In this document: positions 23,133 through 34,119 of the stretch, in pieces
Position numbering within the stretch: position 1 is the stretch's first letter
How the letters are laid out: each line of letters starts with the position of its first letter
Source: Ophioderma brevispina
Lineage: Eukaryota > Echinodermata > Ophiuroidea > Amphilepidida > Ophiodermatidae
Length of the DNA stretch: 64,000 nt
Assembly: GCA_023653785.1 (NCBI GenBank)
Contig: JAMKCH010058492.1
Location: 1 to 64,000, forward strand
Direction: 5' to 3'
Program-made: the position numbers and the translations under genes
Notes under the pieces: model-generated
The model's database searches: none
Told to the model about the DNA's origin: nothing
Seen by the model: only the letters and a program-made list of their open reading frames with translations

Positions 23133-23257
23133 GATGAAACCCTAAAACAGTTACAACAGCTGGCTTGGGCAAGCAAAGATTCCGTACTGTGTGGCTCTTT
23201 TCAATTACCTTTACATAAAGAGCTAGTCCAGATAGCATGGAATGTAGTATACAAATA

Positions 23258-23430
23258 TTAATGATCATGAGGGATCTTGTGAGAATCTATTGGCCCGAGG
23301 TGAAACTGGAGGGCGTGGGGTACCATTTTCCTGAGACCGCAAATGGTCGCGGGAAAATAGTCACACACACGCCCTCCAGTTTACCGAGGGGACCAATAGA
23401 TTCCACAAAGATCCCGAATAAGATCATTAA
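23258..23430. mobile_element. 173 bp near-perfect palindromic MITE
   Basis: The left end TTAATGATCATGAGGGATCT pairs with AGATCCCGAATAAGATCATTAA-type sequence on the right; AATCTATTGG pairs with CCAATAGATT and AAACTGGAGGGCGTG with CACGCCCTCCAGTTT. The small loop lies near 23340 (CGCAAATGGTCGCGG). This is a simple foldback element, likely young because the stem is well preserved. Confidence 0.85.
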
Positions 23431-23547
23431 GATTTGTTTTATATTCTTCATGAATATATTTTGTGTTCATTTGATTGGTTAAAAGTGTAAAAACTTGAGC
23501 CCGAGGCCCTACTAACAAAAAAATAGGCCTTGCCTGTACTGTACTCT

Positions 23548-23613
23548 GTAGGTAGGCTAGGCTAGGGCTAGGCTAGGGGGATAGGTTAGGGATAGGCTAG
23601 AATAGGCTAGGCC
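23548..23613. repeat. TAGGC/TAGGG simple repeat
   Basis: Imperfect array of TAGGCTAGGC, TAGGGCTAGG and ATAGGTTAGGG units over about 65 bp. Only degenerate pentamers are present, so this is not a telomeric array. Confidence 0.8.
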
Positions 23614-24934
23614 AAGAGCTTGAAGCATTGTTGACTGCGTTTTAGGCAGAGGAAAGTCCGCCCCACTTGCGATATCAACATCTTTTTCGGTAAATAATGA
23701 CCCGCTGAAGTCTTGTTACGACTTTAACTCCCGGAATTAGGCATATTGCATATAGATGTATAGCTCACCTTTCTCGTCAGTGTTTCCGTGCACAGTCATG
23801 CAGTGATTCATCATGTTGTAGGTACATATCAGAGTTTCTATCCATGGCAGATTAAAATAAAAATCACAGGCGGGGATGGGAATCACCAGTGTTATTTACA
23901 CAACTCCTCAAATAATGACAGGACATACGTAATTATTTTTTTTGTATTCTCACTATCCGTGCAGAGGGTTTCCCACCGGTGTTATTGGAACTGGGCGCAG
24001 CCATGTTGTTGCTAAGGGTTGGGTTGTCGACGAAATTGCCTCAATCACTGCATCAAAGTTCCTTTTAGAGCAAAAACTAATACGAACGTACACATTACGT
24101 TGAGATATACAAGTAAGAGTCTGGTTACTCTCATGCATAACGTCAACAGTCGTTGCTAGTCGTATTGACCACACCGAAAGAAGAACCGACAAGGAACTGA
24201 TACACGGGTGGTTATCGAGGGCCTACAGGGAAAATAGGGGCGACTTTTCCCTACGGGAAAAATAGGCGTCTATTTACCCATGTGTGTGATCTCTCTTTCG
24301 CCACACTTCTCGTAAATAGTTAAAACTACTTTGTGGTCATTGTACGCCACTTTAAACCAATCCATGAACATGAATATATTAATGAGGGGTATATATAAAA
24401 CTATATGCTTGGACATGCATTGATTGTGTTGTGAACAGCAGAGTAACACCAATATTAAAAGAAATCCACTCCTAATGCTGTAGCTGCTGCTTTGCCTACC
24501 TTCTGACACACGCCGTATAACCACCACCCTGTACAATGACCACAATTCAACAAATTTGGCAAGCTGTCTTGAATACAAGTCTTTGTGGGTCTAATCCTAA
24601 GAAGCGGAGGTTACTTGGATGAGTGGTGGTGGCTTCATGGTCCAAAGCATCAAGAACATCGACTATTTATTACTAAGAGCTAACATTTATGGCAAAAATT
24701 ATCAAATTCACCAATTTGAATAAGGAATCAGACTTTTCCTTTAGTTTTTAAAATAACAGGAAAATTAAAAAATCAATTTCCATAGCCTTAAATGAAATTA
24801 CCTTTTGTGTGTTTTGTGTGAAAAAATTACCCTTAGTATTATTTTAATAAATTTCATCGAATTAGTATGTTGTAAAGTTTAGTGAAGAAAGATTTAGCGT
24901 TGACCCTTGGAAGGTTTATGATTTCAGTAGACGC
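23614..24934. other. No gene recognised
   Basis: Unique-looking sequence with several short frames (23788-24015, 23953-24192, 24270-24578) on opposing strands. None shows a known domain or a protein-like neighbour in the same frame. A small inverted element with GGGAAAATAGG/CCCTACGGGAAAAATAGG symmetry sits at 24225-24270. Confidence 0.35.
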
Positions 24935-25265
24935 AGACCACATGCAGATAAGATGTAAACGAGGGAGTAGCCCATTTCCTGCAAAATCCAACATTCAAAC
25001 CAACGCGAAGGCCAAATTTTTTAGTGTAGCATACGATAAGCTCTGGGAACATATTTTCTTACGCGGTATTAGGGTACACGACCCCTTCTCTAAAATAAAA
25101 TTGGTACTTAAAACATGGGTTTTTTTTGATGCAGTTTTACCGTTATCCAATGACACTTTGATCTCAGAAATGAAAAAAAAAATAAAACAATTTTTTTACA
25201 TTTACAGAATTTTTTCTTTTGGCAAAAAATCCGGAAATTTCCGGAAAGGAAAAGTTAAATCTCGG
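24935..25265. repeat. Dispersed repeat, copy B (paired with 16555)
   Basis: Diverged direct copy of 16555-16870. The 172-codon frame that covers it (24882-25400) is not kept in the other copy and matches no family, so I treat it as chance. The CGGAAATTTCCGG palindrome is conserved in both. Confidence 0.75.
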
Positions 25266-25411
25266 CCACATGGGCAAGGAATTCAAATTGTGTATGGTAA
25301 AACAATTAATTGCAATATTTTGGGACACAATTATAGGCCTACACTTGAACTGAAATTTCGCGGTTCTCGGATTTCGCGCTCGCTATTTCAAAGAATATAA
25401 GTGTGTGGCCG

Positions 25412-25690
25412 CCCCATGACCTTTGACAATGGCACGTGACCTTTGAATATCCTCCAAAATATGAGGGATGAATGGTGCACCATATGACAAAATGTTTGTT
25501 CAATTAAACTTCAAGTTTTCAATTTAGATCAATTTTACATTTTTAGACATTTCAACTTGACCTCACATGACCTTGACCTTTCAACATGGACCTTTGACCT
25601 CCATCAACATATTGAGGGATCCCATTGTGACACCTATGACAGAAGTTGGTTCCATTGAAGTTAAAATTTTCAATTGAGGTAAAGTTAAAA
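25412..25690. repeat. Degenerate DR1-like tandem repeat, second locus
   Basis: About two ~151 bp units related to 17255-17690. Motifs: TGACCTTTGACA (25418), GTGACCTTTGAA (25437), TGACCTTGACC (25568) and GGACCTTTGACC (25588). ATGAGGGATGAA and TTGAGGGATCCC blocks follow. More decayed than the first locus. Confidence 0.7.
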
Positions 25691-26560
25691 AAAAAACATT
25701 AACAATTTTTGACAACACAAAACACATACAAAGGGATTGCTAAGTGGTCATGCAAGCTATAGCTGGCGGCACAAAAAACTCTGGCAATTGCCCACCCTTA
25801 GTTTGGTTAATAAAGCCTCTGTGTGGAGATTCAGAAAAGGACATGCCGACCCGGCCATGGTGCACATTTTTTGGTTTTATTTTAAAACAAATTCTTACGT
25901 GTGCCCGGCCATTCTGGGGGGAAAATGAATAGTTGCCCTCTTTTCCGGCTTTATTTTGAGATTTTCGCCACAGTTGCATTCGTAATTGATAGTAAACAAT
26001 CCCTGGGAATAGTAAAGCTCAAAAATCTCTGTCGCAAAAGAACGAATTTTGTTTAAATTAGAATAAGTACAGGGCTAAAAGTGCACCCTTGCAAAAAAAT
26101 ATAGGGCTAAATCCTAGGAAAAAAAACAAGAATATAGGAGGAGAAATAGGGAGAATCAAGAAAATATTATAGGGGAAAATAAGGAATTTGTATGTATTTT
26201 TACTTGGAATGTGGGCGCCCTTCGATTGTATGTCAGCAGCAATTTTAATTCATTAGAAAGATTGTCGCCAAAAAGTGAGGCCGTTCTCTGGCTGCATTGA
26301 CTATATTACATGAAGATAATAATTATCCCTGTTGTGGTAATTAAAATAAATGAGGGGGGAGAATGCTTTGTGACTGTGCACCTTCCTTTTGTATTTGTTT
26401 TGAGGATCCTGGGTTTAATCGCGATTATAATTATTGATCTCGCGTATCAGAACACTCCGGTTTACACTACAATGTAAACACACGGAACATCGTCCACTGT
26501 CTTCTGAACTCAAAACATCGATTGGTTCACGCTTGAATGATATATACTCGTAGCGAACGT
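25691..26560. other. No gene recognised; ATAGGG-rich stretch
   Basis: Contains an AATATAGGG/AAATAGGGAGAA low-complexity stretch at 26095-26190, resembling 30460-30550. Overlapping frames at 25737-25979 on both strands have no known product. Confidence 0.4.
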
Positions 26561-27039
26561 CTCTTATTTGAGCGAATACGCCAGATATTTCAATAAAAAC
26601 ATTTTAGATCGCAAATTCGAGGACATAACATCCCAACCTCCGGAATCGGTTGCCGAGCGACATCTACAACAACATCCTGGGCAATACCCAGAATTCGATG
26701 CCGTGTTGAGCACTTCCGTTGTAAAAGAACGCCATATTGGAAAAATACGAGAGACTGAAGCAAACCAAATGTGAAACGGTGGAAAAAGACAATGTTTCGC
26801 GACATGCAAACATCATAGTGGGTAGTAACTCTCCGATAACAATATCATCTCCAGAGAAAAAAATTGCTGCTAAGCGGTTTGAACGTTTCTGTACTACTTA
26901 CTACTCCGGCACACGTACGGTGGAATGAATTCTTTGTTTGGTACGGAAAATGCAGCCCGCATTCTTTCTTGGCCAATAGAGCGCGGATGCAGCTGGAACT
27001 CGTGCTAAAACTGTAGGCATTTTACAGAAAGCCAAACCT

Positions 27040-27960
27040 CCACCAAGTAAGCATTTCTCGCGAGGAAAGAGTGGCCCTTGAAAATCTTAAGGCCGACAAA
27101 ACTATCACCGTTCTCCCCTGCCGATAAAGGCAGAGCTTCGGTAGTCATGAACAAACAGACTACATGTTCAGCCCAGAAACCTGCTTGGATGATCCAATAC
27201 ATCTGAAAAACTTAAGAAAACCCTAACCGCACAGTACACTAAGAAAATCTGTTAAGTATTCTCCAGAACTGAGAAGTGAAAAGCCATCACCAGTTAGAAA
27301 AGAAAACTGTAATCCCACATCTGAATATACTACCAAAATTTTATGTCTGTGCCTAAGATACATAAAAAGTGACGTTCCTCTCCGTCCTATTGGTGTCTGC
27401 ATAGGCTCCATCTCGTATGAGATTTCAGTTGTGGCAGACATCATACCCCCTAGCTGGGAAGTCAGAGCATCATTTAAAGAACTCTCAGGATCTAGTGGAG
27501 AAACTCAGGACTGTGACAATCGTGAACAAGAAGTGTCGTATTTTCTACCGACGTGTCTTGCCTGTTCACTGAGCACACCTGGGATTGAATCCAGTTCCAA
27601 TCATTCGCGATCGCTGAACAATACGTACTCTAGTGAGCGCACTACTCTTACTCCTGATCAGATATTAACTTTTGTCCTTCTTCCTTAAGACCACATACTT
27701 TCCAGTTCAACGAGTGCCTTTACCGTCAACGTGAAGGCGCGGCGATGGGCAGCCCATCCTCCCAATAGTAGCAAACACTCTTCATGAGCATTTCGAACAG
27801 TACGCTTTAAGCACAGCTCCTCATCCACCAAAATTTGTGTATCGTTACGTCGACGACACTCTGTGTATCATGGAGAGAGAACGTGTGGATGAATTTACAC
27901 AGCTATTAACAACATTACTGATGCCATTAAGTTCACCACAGAGACTGAACTCTAAAACAT
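27040..27960 (+). pseudogene. PLE reverse transcriptase, broken
   Basis: Reverse transcriptase portion of the Penelope-like element. Near 27085-27155 it reads KADKTITVLP and then, after a one-base shift, ADKGRASVVMNKQ, a signature just N-terminal of the RT core in PLEs. At 27383-27410 RPIGVCIGS (finger region) follows, then PLAGKSEHHLKNSQ-like sequence in a neighbouring frame at about 27450-27490. At 27735-27757 lies EGAAMGSP. After another shift IVANTLHEHFEQYAL leads to YVDD at 27846-27857, the catalytic aspartates of motif C, then TLCIMERERVDEF. At least four frame changes and several in-frame stops separate these blocks. The order and spacing match a single ancestral ORF. Not functional as written. 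Confidence 0.85.
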
Positions 27961-28060
27961 CATACCCTGTTGGAGTACACGCCTGATTACTCGCTTCGGA
28001 TGGGTCCTTGAAGTGTAGTGGTTTACAGAAAGCCCACAAAGCCGGACCAATACTTGAACT

Positions 28061-28690
28061 TTGTTCGCACCACCCCCTACACACAAACTTGGTGTTGTTA
28101 GGACCTTCCTCATAGAGCCAACCCAGTATAATACCCACGAGGAAGATGAACACAAGAGATTGATCACATCAGATTGTTTGAACAGTGTGGTTATAGCCCT
28201 GGGTCCTTCGCTGTCAGTGACACAAGAAAGACAAACAGAAGCCAATACATACAAGGCCCCCTGCGAAGGGAGCGTGGTGATTCCTTACATACAGGGTACC
28301 TCAGAGATTATTGCTCGCCTTTCCGAACAAGGGACATTCGCAACGCATTACAAGCCAGTTATTCCATCCGCCAAAAACTGGTTGCCTCCGAAGGATCATA
28401 CCAAAACGGAGCATAAGTCTGGTACTGTTTATCACAAATCACATGGCGTGACTGCCATGCGGCCGATGTCGGTGATCAGAACGCTCCCTCAAGACCCGCA
28501 CTGGCTGACATATGAGCCCAAGCAGTTTCCCCCCGTAGCTTCAACCACATTAAACAAGTCAAACACTCATCACTGGAAGGGTGTGAAAGTTCTGGACCAG
28601 GACTCCACCTGGTTTAATCGCGGTGTCAGGGAGCTATCACATTCGGCGCCAACCCAGTTCACTTAACAGAGACAAGGGACGCCACGATCT
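28061..28690 (+). pseudogene. PLE C-terminal region with GIY-YIG endonuclease remnant
   Basis: The block HIRLFEQCGYSPGSFA (about 28163-28215) and then VVIPYIQG (28274-28297) are the connector typical of PLE proteins. GTVY (28421-28432) stands where GIY of a GIY-YIG nuclease is expected. In a shifted frame ADVGDQN (28460-28480) occupies the YVGET position, with the YIG tyrosine codon changed to Asp. GVKVLDQDSTWFNRGVRE (28580-28633) is the conserved end of the domain, followed in another frame by NRDKGRHDLP-like sequence. A 201-codon frame spans much of this only because two opposite shifts cancel. The endonuclease would cut target DNA for priming in an intact element; here it is broken. Confidence 0.8.
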
Positions 28691-28773
28691 TCCACTTGTA
28701 TACCAGTCTATTTTGTCACATGATCAAAAGTCATCTAGGTCCTGTGACACCCAAGATCAGTAACAATCTTCAG

Positions 28774-28807
28774 TTTGATAAGACAACAGAGTCTCGTCGT
28801 GTCGAAA
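28774..28807 (+). ncRNA. Hammerhead-ribozyme-like motif at PLE 3' end
   Basis: Sequence TTGATAAGAC (28774-28783) followed about 17 bases later by GTCGAAA (28801-28807) resembles the hammerhead core CUGAUGA, stem II (GAC paired with GTC) and GAAA. Hammerhead motifs are known at the ends of Penelope-like elements. Two core positions differ from consensus, so this is likely an inactive relic. Stem I and III pairing was not established. Confidence 0.4.
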
Positions 28808-28825
28808 GCTCACGGTAGTAATTTT

Positions 28826-30570
28826 TTTTTGCGTGAGTAAAGGTTTAAATAATCAAGTTCATCATAATTATTTTTAAATTATCTAAGTAAAGCCCTTGAA
28901 GTTTGACCTGATTTTGATGATGCCCCAATATCCATAGGCAAGAGGTGTTGTTTTGTGGAAAGAATTACAAATAATTTCTCTGAAAGTTTTTTAAATTATT
29001 GCATTTTGAATATATTGGAACCCTCACACTTGTACAGATGAAAATTGTACATGTGCCTTCCTGCTATCTCTGCAACACAAATAGTTGTTATTTACAAGTG
29101 GTAATAGCCTCTGTTACATCTCTCTATCCAACACTTTACTGGTAACACTATGTCCTCTCAGCACTTGAATCCATTGCGCAACCAATGTATCTTAAAAGAA
29201 GTTGCTTTTGCCAGTTTTTTTCTCAAAACATGGTCCAAAGTCACATGGGTCATTAAAGATCAATCTATGTGGACACCCCAGTCCTTAGCCAGCGGTTCTT
29301 TTAAAAGCAAGTTGGGGCAATTTATCAGTATTGTAATAAAGGTGTCCAAGGTAATGTAGGGGTCATTAAAGGGCAATCTGTGTACACATCTGTATACTTT
29401 GGCCCGTGGTTTCATCATTTGAGCATGATTCAACATAATATGGTGTTAATACCTCATTTGCTAAGGAACTTGGCCATTTGACATAAAAAAATAAGGTCAA
29501 AGCTCACCTCAGGCTCATCAGAGGGTCCAATCTGGGTCCAACCCCTATGTTTTTTTTTTAGCAGTGTGATTCATAGCACCTAACTTGCACCAGAAATGAC
29601 ATTTAATAGTTTTAACCATTTGTTTTTCAAAGGTTCACCTAGGGGTCCTTTATAGAGCAACCTACACATGTACACCCACCTGGTGAATCTTGGGGGGCGC
29701 AGTGGATTTCTTTACCACAAAGTAATTAAGTTAATTGATCAATTTGTTAAAGTGATAAATTGACATATATTAGCAATCAAAGGGAATAAGAGTAGAAAAC
29801 ACAAATCAATTTCACAGATGTGACTTTGACATTGCTTCGGACCTGCAGATCTGCATCTCATACCAAATGTGTTTTTAGCAATATGGTTCTTTCTTTGGTG
29901 CAGAGGTTGTCATTTCCTCAAAAAGCCGTAAAAAAAATCTTGAACAAAAAATCATTATTGTAGCAAAATCCTCAAAATGGGTATTTTTTTAACCAAAAGA
30001 CCCATTATGAATGGGTAAGTGTTTCAAATCCCGCTGCACACCCTCAACCAAACAAAATCTATGAGTATCCCCCTCCCATGGAGAACAGTCACAATTGCTT
30101 CAATCGTTGTGTAGTCCGAGTTTACCAAATCTGACTTCTGTAAAATATTTGTAAAAGGAATATTAACGAAAGTGGTCTATGATTCTGACCAAAAGGATAT
30201 TTTCTGGTTTTAATCCTAAACTAAAGATTTGAGCCTCAAACAAAGTCATCAAAAATCAGAAAAGAAGTCCTAAAATGACAAGATTTGAAAGCTGACTATT
30301 CTACAACCCTGCTACTTAAGATTGGGATACCAATGCTGTACTGTTTGTTTTTAAAAGCTCATATAATGACATTTAGACTTCTGAAAGGCAATACTTTGAT
30401 CAATTCTTGTGAACTGAAAAACAGGCGCAAAACATCAATCTTTAAGTTCTGTGGAGAAAAAATATAGGGAAATATAGGGATTTTGGAAGTAAGTTATAGG
30501 GATTTATAGGAGAGGGTAAAAAAATATAGGAAATATGGAATTATAGGGACGCTTGTTTTACCTGTAGGTG
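28826..30570. other. No gene recognised
   Basis: AT-rich sequence downstream of the PLE. GGTCATTAAAGRKCAATCTRTGT recurs in partial form near 29250, 29370 and 29645 (spacing about 120 and 275 bp), suggesting an ancient, badly decayed repeat. An AAATATAGGGA-rich stretch lies at 30460-30550. Confidence 0.4.
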
Positions 30571-31000
30571 TAATTAATATCGGGGATCTCCAGTAATAAG
30601 TCCCAAACGGCTGCTGGAAACGTCCCTCTCTTCCAATATGAAATAGAGCTAAATAGCCGGAATGTGCCATGTACGTGTCTTATGTCATCCATTAGTTGTT
30701 TCCGTCGGTTCAGGCTTCAGGCAAGTTTCAATTAGAGGGACATTTCTTGAGGGGTGGCATATTTTATCATGGACGGACATAAATTTGGCGTTTCAAGCTC
30801 TGCTATTAATTTACAGTCAGGGATCCCAATTCTAATTACAATAAAAATTTGTTGTTCTTTATGACAAATACCCATTTTGGAGGCATTACAAGTGCAGGTA
30901 TAGTTACTAGACAATTACCAACACAAACTGTGCACTAAATTCTCAAATTTGAAAACTGAGCGTGCTCTTTCAAAAAAAGTACTGTTACTGCTTTAATTGC
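30571..31000 (+). repeat. ~450 bp dispersed repeat family, copy 2
   Basis: Same family as 56501-56900 (plus) and 6993-7530 (minus). Shared blocks: TCATCCATTAGTTGT, TTAGAGGGACATTTCTTGAG, CATGGACGGACATAAAT, AGCTCTGC, GGGATCCCAATTCT and TAGTTACTAGACAATTACCA, ending in TACTGCTTTAATTG. Confidence 0.75.
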
Positions 31001-31409
31001 CGTACCCCCCCCGGATTACGCATGAAGTATACATTTTCTGACAATATTTTCTTACCCAGCCTGTGCACCCACCTATACCAATCTGTACTGGGACAGGACT
31101 TCTTAGAACAATTCTCCATATTTAAGGCTCTCTCCAACCAGTTCTTGCCTGCTTCTGCTAGTTCCAACACCTCAAAGCATCATTTGTGATCTGAAAATAT
31201 ATATCAATATGACGAGTGAACTCTAGATCCCTGGTTTTGTGAAATTGAACCTTTGGGTGGAATATACAACCATTAACCCTAAGACGGCGAGATGCAATGA
31301 GAGACAACAAAAACTGGATCCGGTCGGAAAAAATGTTTTCGTTTGCATCTCTCAGGCAGCAACAACATTTTTTGTCGCTGGCAAATACTCTTGTTTTCAT
31401 TGGAACCTC
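31001..31409. other. Flank of satellite; inverted satellite fragment
   Basis: Mostly unremarkable sequence. At 31282-31305 the string GACGGCGAGATGCAATGAGA is an inverted fragment of the satellite unit found from 31410 onward. Confidence 0.4.
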
Positions 31410-31615
31410 AGTGCATCTGGGCCGTCTTACCGGAAAATGACGCGATGGTTCCTCGTTGCATTATGGCTGTCTTTACGGATAATGACGCGATTCTTTTGAC
31501 TGCATCTGGGCCGTCTTCACGGGAAAAGACGCGATGTTTCTCGTTGCACCTGGGACGTCATTCCCGGGAAATGATGCGATGCTTTTCACTGCATTTCGGA
31601 CGGTTTGCCCGGCAG
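31410..31615. repeat. ~45 bp satellite, block 1 (about 4.5 units)
   Basis: Units start near 31411, 31457, 31500, 31543 and 31589. Each contains TGCATCTGGGCCGTCTT or a variant, then CCGGRAAATGACGCGATG, then TTYCTCGT. Period is 43-46 bp. The frames that cross the block repeat a 15-residue pattern only because of the period, not because it is a protein. Confidence 0.85.
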
Positions 31616-31779
31616 ACAGAGGAGCAAAATGCTTTTCATGAAGGCGGGTGGACACTGTGTACAAATGCCCCCATAGACAATTTCGATTTCGATGGTGATA
31701 GCGCACCATTTTCAAAGCTATTTTGTATTATGCATAAAACGATTCATGAAGTAAAACCGGAGTATAGACCGTAGCGTAA

Positions 31780-31840
31780 TAGCGCCACGCACGACTCTGA
31801 CGTAGCGTAATAGAGCCACTCACGACTGGCGAACTATAAG
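31780..31840. repeat. Two-copy ~31 bp tandem repeat
   Basis: AGCGTAATAGCGCCACGCAC at 31774 and AGCGTAATAGAGCCACTCAC at 31804, each followed by GACT. Confidence 0.8.
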
Positions 31841-31924
31841 CTACAAATTCATGCAGATCAGTGTGCAGTACGCACCATTATTTATTAGTATTTATTTATT
31901 TTATTATCCAGTTTCATTGAATTC

Positions 31925-32270
31925 GCACGCGATGTTTCCTTTGTGTCTGGGACGTCTTTCCGGAAAATGGGGCGCGATGTTCTCGTTGGCATTGGGGCCG
32001 TCTTCCGGGGAAATGAAGTGTGATGTTCCCTCGTTGGCATCTGGGTTGGCCGTCTTCCGGAGACAATGACGCGATGTTCTTCGTGCATCTGGCGTTATGG
32101 ACTTTACGCGCAATTATTACTCGGATCCTTTTCTTTTTTCTTGGGGGAGGGGAAAAAAAAAAAACGGCCGAGATGCAATGAAACGCAAAAATGTGGCCTC
32201 TCGTTGCATCTGGGGCCGTTAAACATCAAAATAGATTGCCACCTCGTTGCATTTGGGCCGGTCTCGTTCG
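31925..32270. repeat. ~45-50 bp satellite, block 2
   Basis: Same unit as 31410-31615 with more indels: GTCTGGGACGTCTTTCCGG, GGCATTGGGGCCGTCTTCC and GGCATCTGGGTTGGCCGTC. Near 32163-32270 the unit also appears inverted (GAGATGCAATGAAACGC) and then direct again, so the block has internal inversion. A poly-A run lies at 32153-32164. Confidence 0.75.
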
Positions 32271-33221
32271 GGCAAAACGAACGGTCCGGGTTAGGGTTAA
32301 TCATCATGAGCCACCTAAGTCTCTTGGTGTATAAGACCTGGATAAAAGAAAGCAATCAAGCCTAGATACGGAATAAAGCATATAAACCCCATTATAATTA
32401 GAGAAATGCTAGGGAGGATCAGTATTACCAACATATTGATTTTTTGCCTAGGTCAATATTGCCTAGGTCCATTTGCCCACTACATGGGGAGAGGTTTTTG
32501 ACATACCTTCAGCATTAATATTAGAGGGTGGATCATTTGAAATATAAGCCTGAATAGGCTGATAAAATTTATATGGTGGAAACTATTGGCTTTGTTATCT
32601 CCAGGCCTTTAACACCCTCCTTACAGCCTCTCTGATTGGCTTATCCTGATAGAAACTATTAAAACGGAGGGTAACCAATCAAAATAGATTTATTTTTTTT
32701 ATAAAAAGTTAATAAAACTTATTTAGAGTGTCTCTGATTGGCTATGATGGAGACATTTCATGCCAACTCACAAGCACTCAATTTTTTTTTGCCCGAGAAA
32801 ATACCAAATCATCATCTGATTACATAAAGAGGCGTATTCGGCTTCAGGTTAGCCTTTCATCAAGGGTTGTACGATTTCTATTTACTACAGTCCCTGACAT
32901 GATTGTGGTTACGTGGTATAGTGCCCTCTCAAGGGAGTCTCGTGCGCATCGCCTTTCCACATTATGTGTGTTGTGTTTACTTTAATTTTCTGAGATATCT
33001 TCTGGAAATTCCTGAGAAAAGAAATGATTGGCCAGACATAGTCATACTAAGGCGCAATGAATTGCATGGCAGTCTCAAACAATGTTGGATTACGATCGTC
33101 TGGTGCGTTTTATAAATGTTACTGACTGGGCATTCGTCAAGTGTGGTTAAAGAAAGATTCATTTGAAAGATAACTTGGCACGAACAATCAATTTTACCAG
33201 TGGGTATTCGGGCCTGCACGC
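32271..33221. other. No gene recognised
   Basis: Includes CTCTGATTGGCTNA twice (near 32630 and 32732), a short repeat containing CCAAT-type sequence (ATTGG) but no other promoter element. Short frames at 32728-33219 have no known product. Confidence 0.4.
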
Positions 33222-33402
33222 TCTGAGGGGCAAATTTCCATTATTGGGAAATTTTCCCTATCAGGGGGCGTCAAAAGGCCAATTTTCCCGGTTCAAAGGG
33301 CTAAAAAACGGCTGATTAGCATGATTTTTGCACAATTTTTTCCCGGTCAAAGTCGTCAGAGGGGGCAAACCTGCCCCGCCCCCAGCCTCTGTTACGCCAG
33401 TA
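33222..33402. mobile_element. hAT-like MITE remnant, copy related to 280-485
   Basis: It shares with 280-485 the GGGGCAAATTTCC start, the AAAAACGGCTGATT or AAAAAGGGCTGATT block, TTTTTTCCCG, AGAGGGGGCAAACCTGCCCC and a right end CCTCTGTTACGCCAG that corresponds to CCTGGCTACGCCACTG. The left terminus is lost. Confidence 0.55.
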
Positions 33403-34119
33403 TTTGTAGGTACTATATCCCAATGTGCTGACCCATAAACTTGATCGACACATTCTGCTTCCCCAGAACATCCCTATTTGCGCAGACACCTTGCTCCGTT
33501 CGGCCGAAGGCTTTCAATCTGAAGTCAGCGCCTCCGGCGATCCTGGTTGAGGCGTCTTCAGGTATGATCTAATCTAATCCATTAATACTGAGTACTCTTA
33601 CATTGTTGTGGTCAATGGTAAGAATTGTAGCATATTCTGTCGGTCGCAGAACTTGAATTGGAATACACACTCCTGTGACTTGCATGAACTTATTAGGAGT
33701 GCGGAAGTTCTCGATTTAATCAATTTTGATCTGATCTCAATATTTTCTTGAGATACAGTAGCAGCCTGCAGAGCAGGGATATAATTTTTTTATAAATATT
33801 ATGTAAAAGAATCATTTTAGCGAGTAATTTTGCTTGCATTTTGTGACTTCATCATTCACTCCAAAGGTATCTTTCACTCCGGGGTAACTTGTAAGAGCTG
33901 TAAATTGACCAATCATGCGGCAGAATTCCAATTTGTGACATCACACCTATCGACAGAAATTGTGCAAAAATCAAAAATTGGGGCGCTTCTTTCTGGAGGT
34001 TTCTTGGTCCTGTCAAATGAAATATAACTGCGAAATAAATATTAGGCATGTACTAGTATGTGACCATGCACTTTTTTTTTTTTTTCTACGGTCTGTGTGT
34101 TGTGGTTTTCATACACTGT

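Larger units (their letters stand above)
26561..28825 (+). mobile_element. Degenerate Penelope-like retroelement (PLE)
   Basis: The plus strand carries, in order but in shifting frames, the landmarks of a Penelope-like element: an upstream LPADKGRA-type motif, an RPIGVCIGS block, an EGAAMGSP block, the RT YVDD motif, a C-terminal LFEQCGYSP block, IPYIQG, a GIY-YIG remnant and a GVKVLDQDSTWFNRGVRE block. PLEs encode a telomerase-related reverse transcriptase fused to a GIY-YIG endonuclease. Many frameshifts and stops make this copy inactive as written. The left boundary is uncertain: the frame at 26568-26774 could be element N-terminus or flank. The right boundary is set by the 3' motif at 28774-28807. 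Some of the frameshifts may be sequencing errors. Confidence 0.85.

Noticed and set aside
23548..23613. Telomere-like array
   Set aside because: Units are TAGGC/TAGGG mixtures of irregular length, not a TTAGGG tandem array.
24882..25400. 172-codon open frame
   Set aside because: It overlaps a dispersed repeat whose other copy (16555-16870) does not keep the frame; composition is Lys/Phe-rich with no domain.
28061..28666. 201-codon frame as an intact gene
   Set aside because: It is an accidental fusion of PLE segments: the motifs at its two ends are in frame only because shifts cancel.
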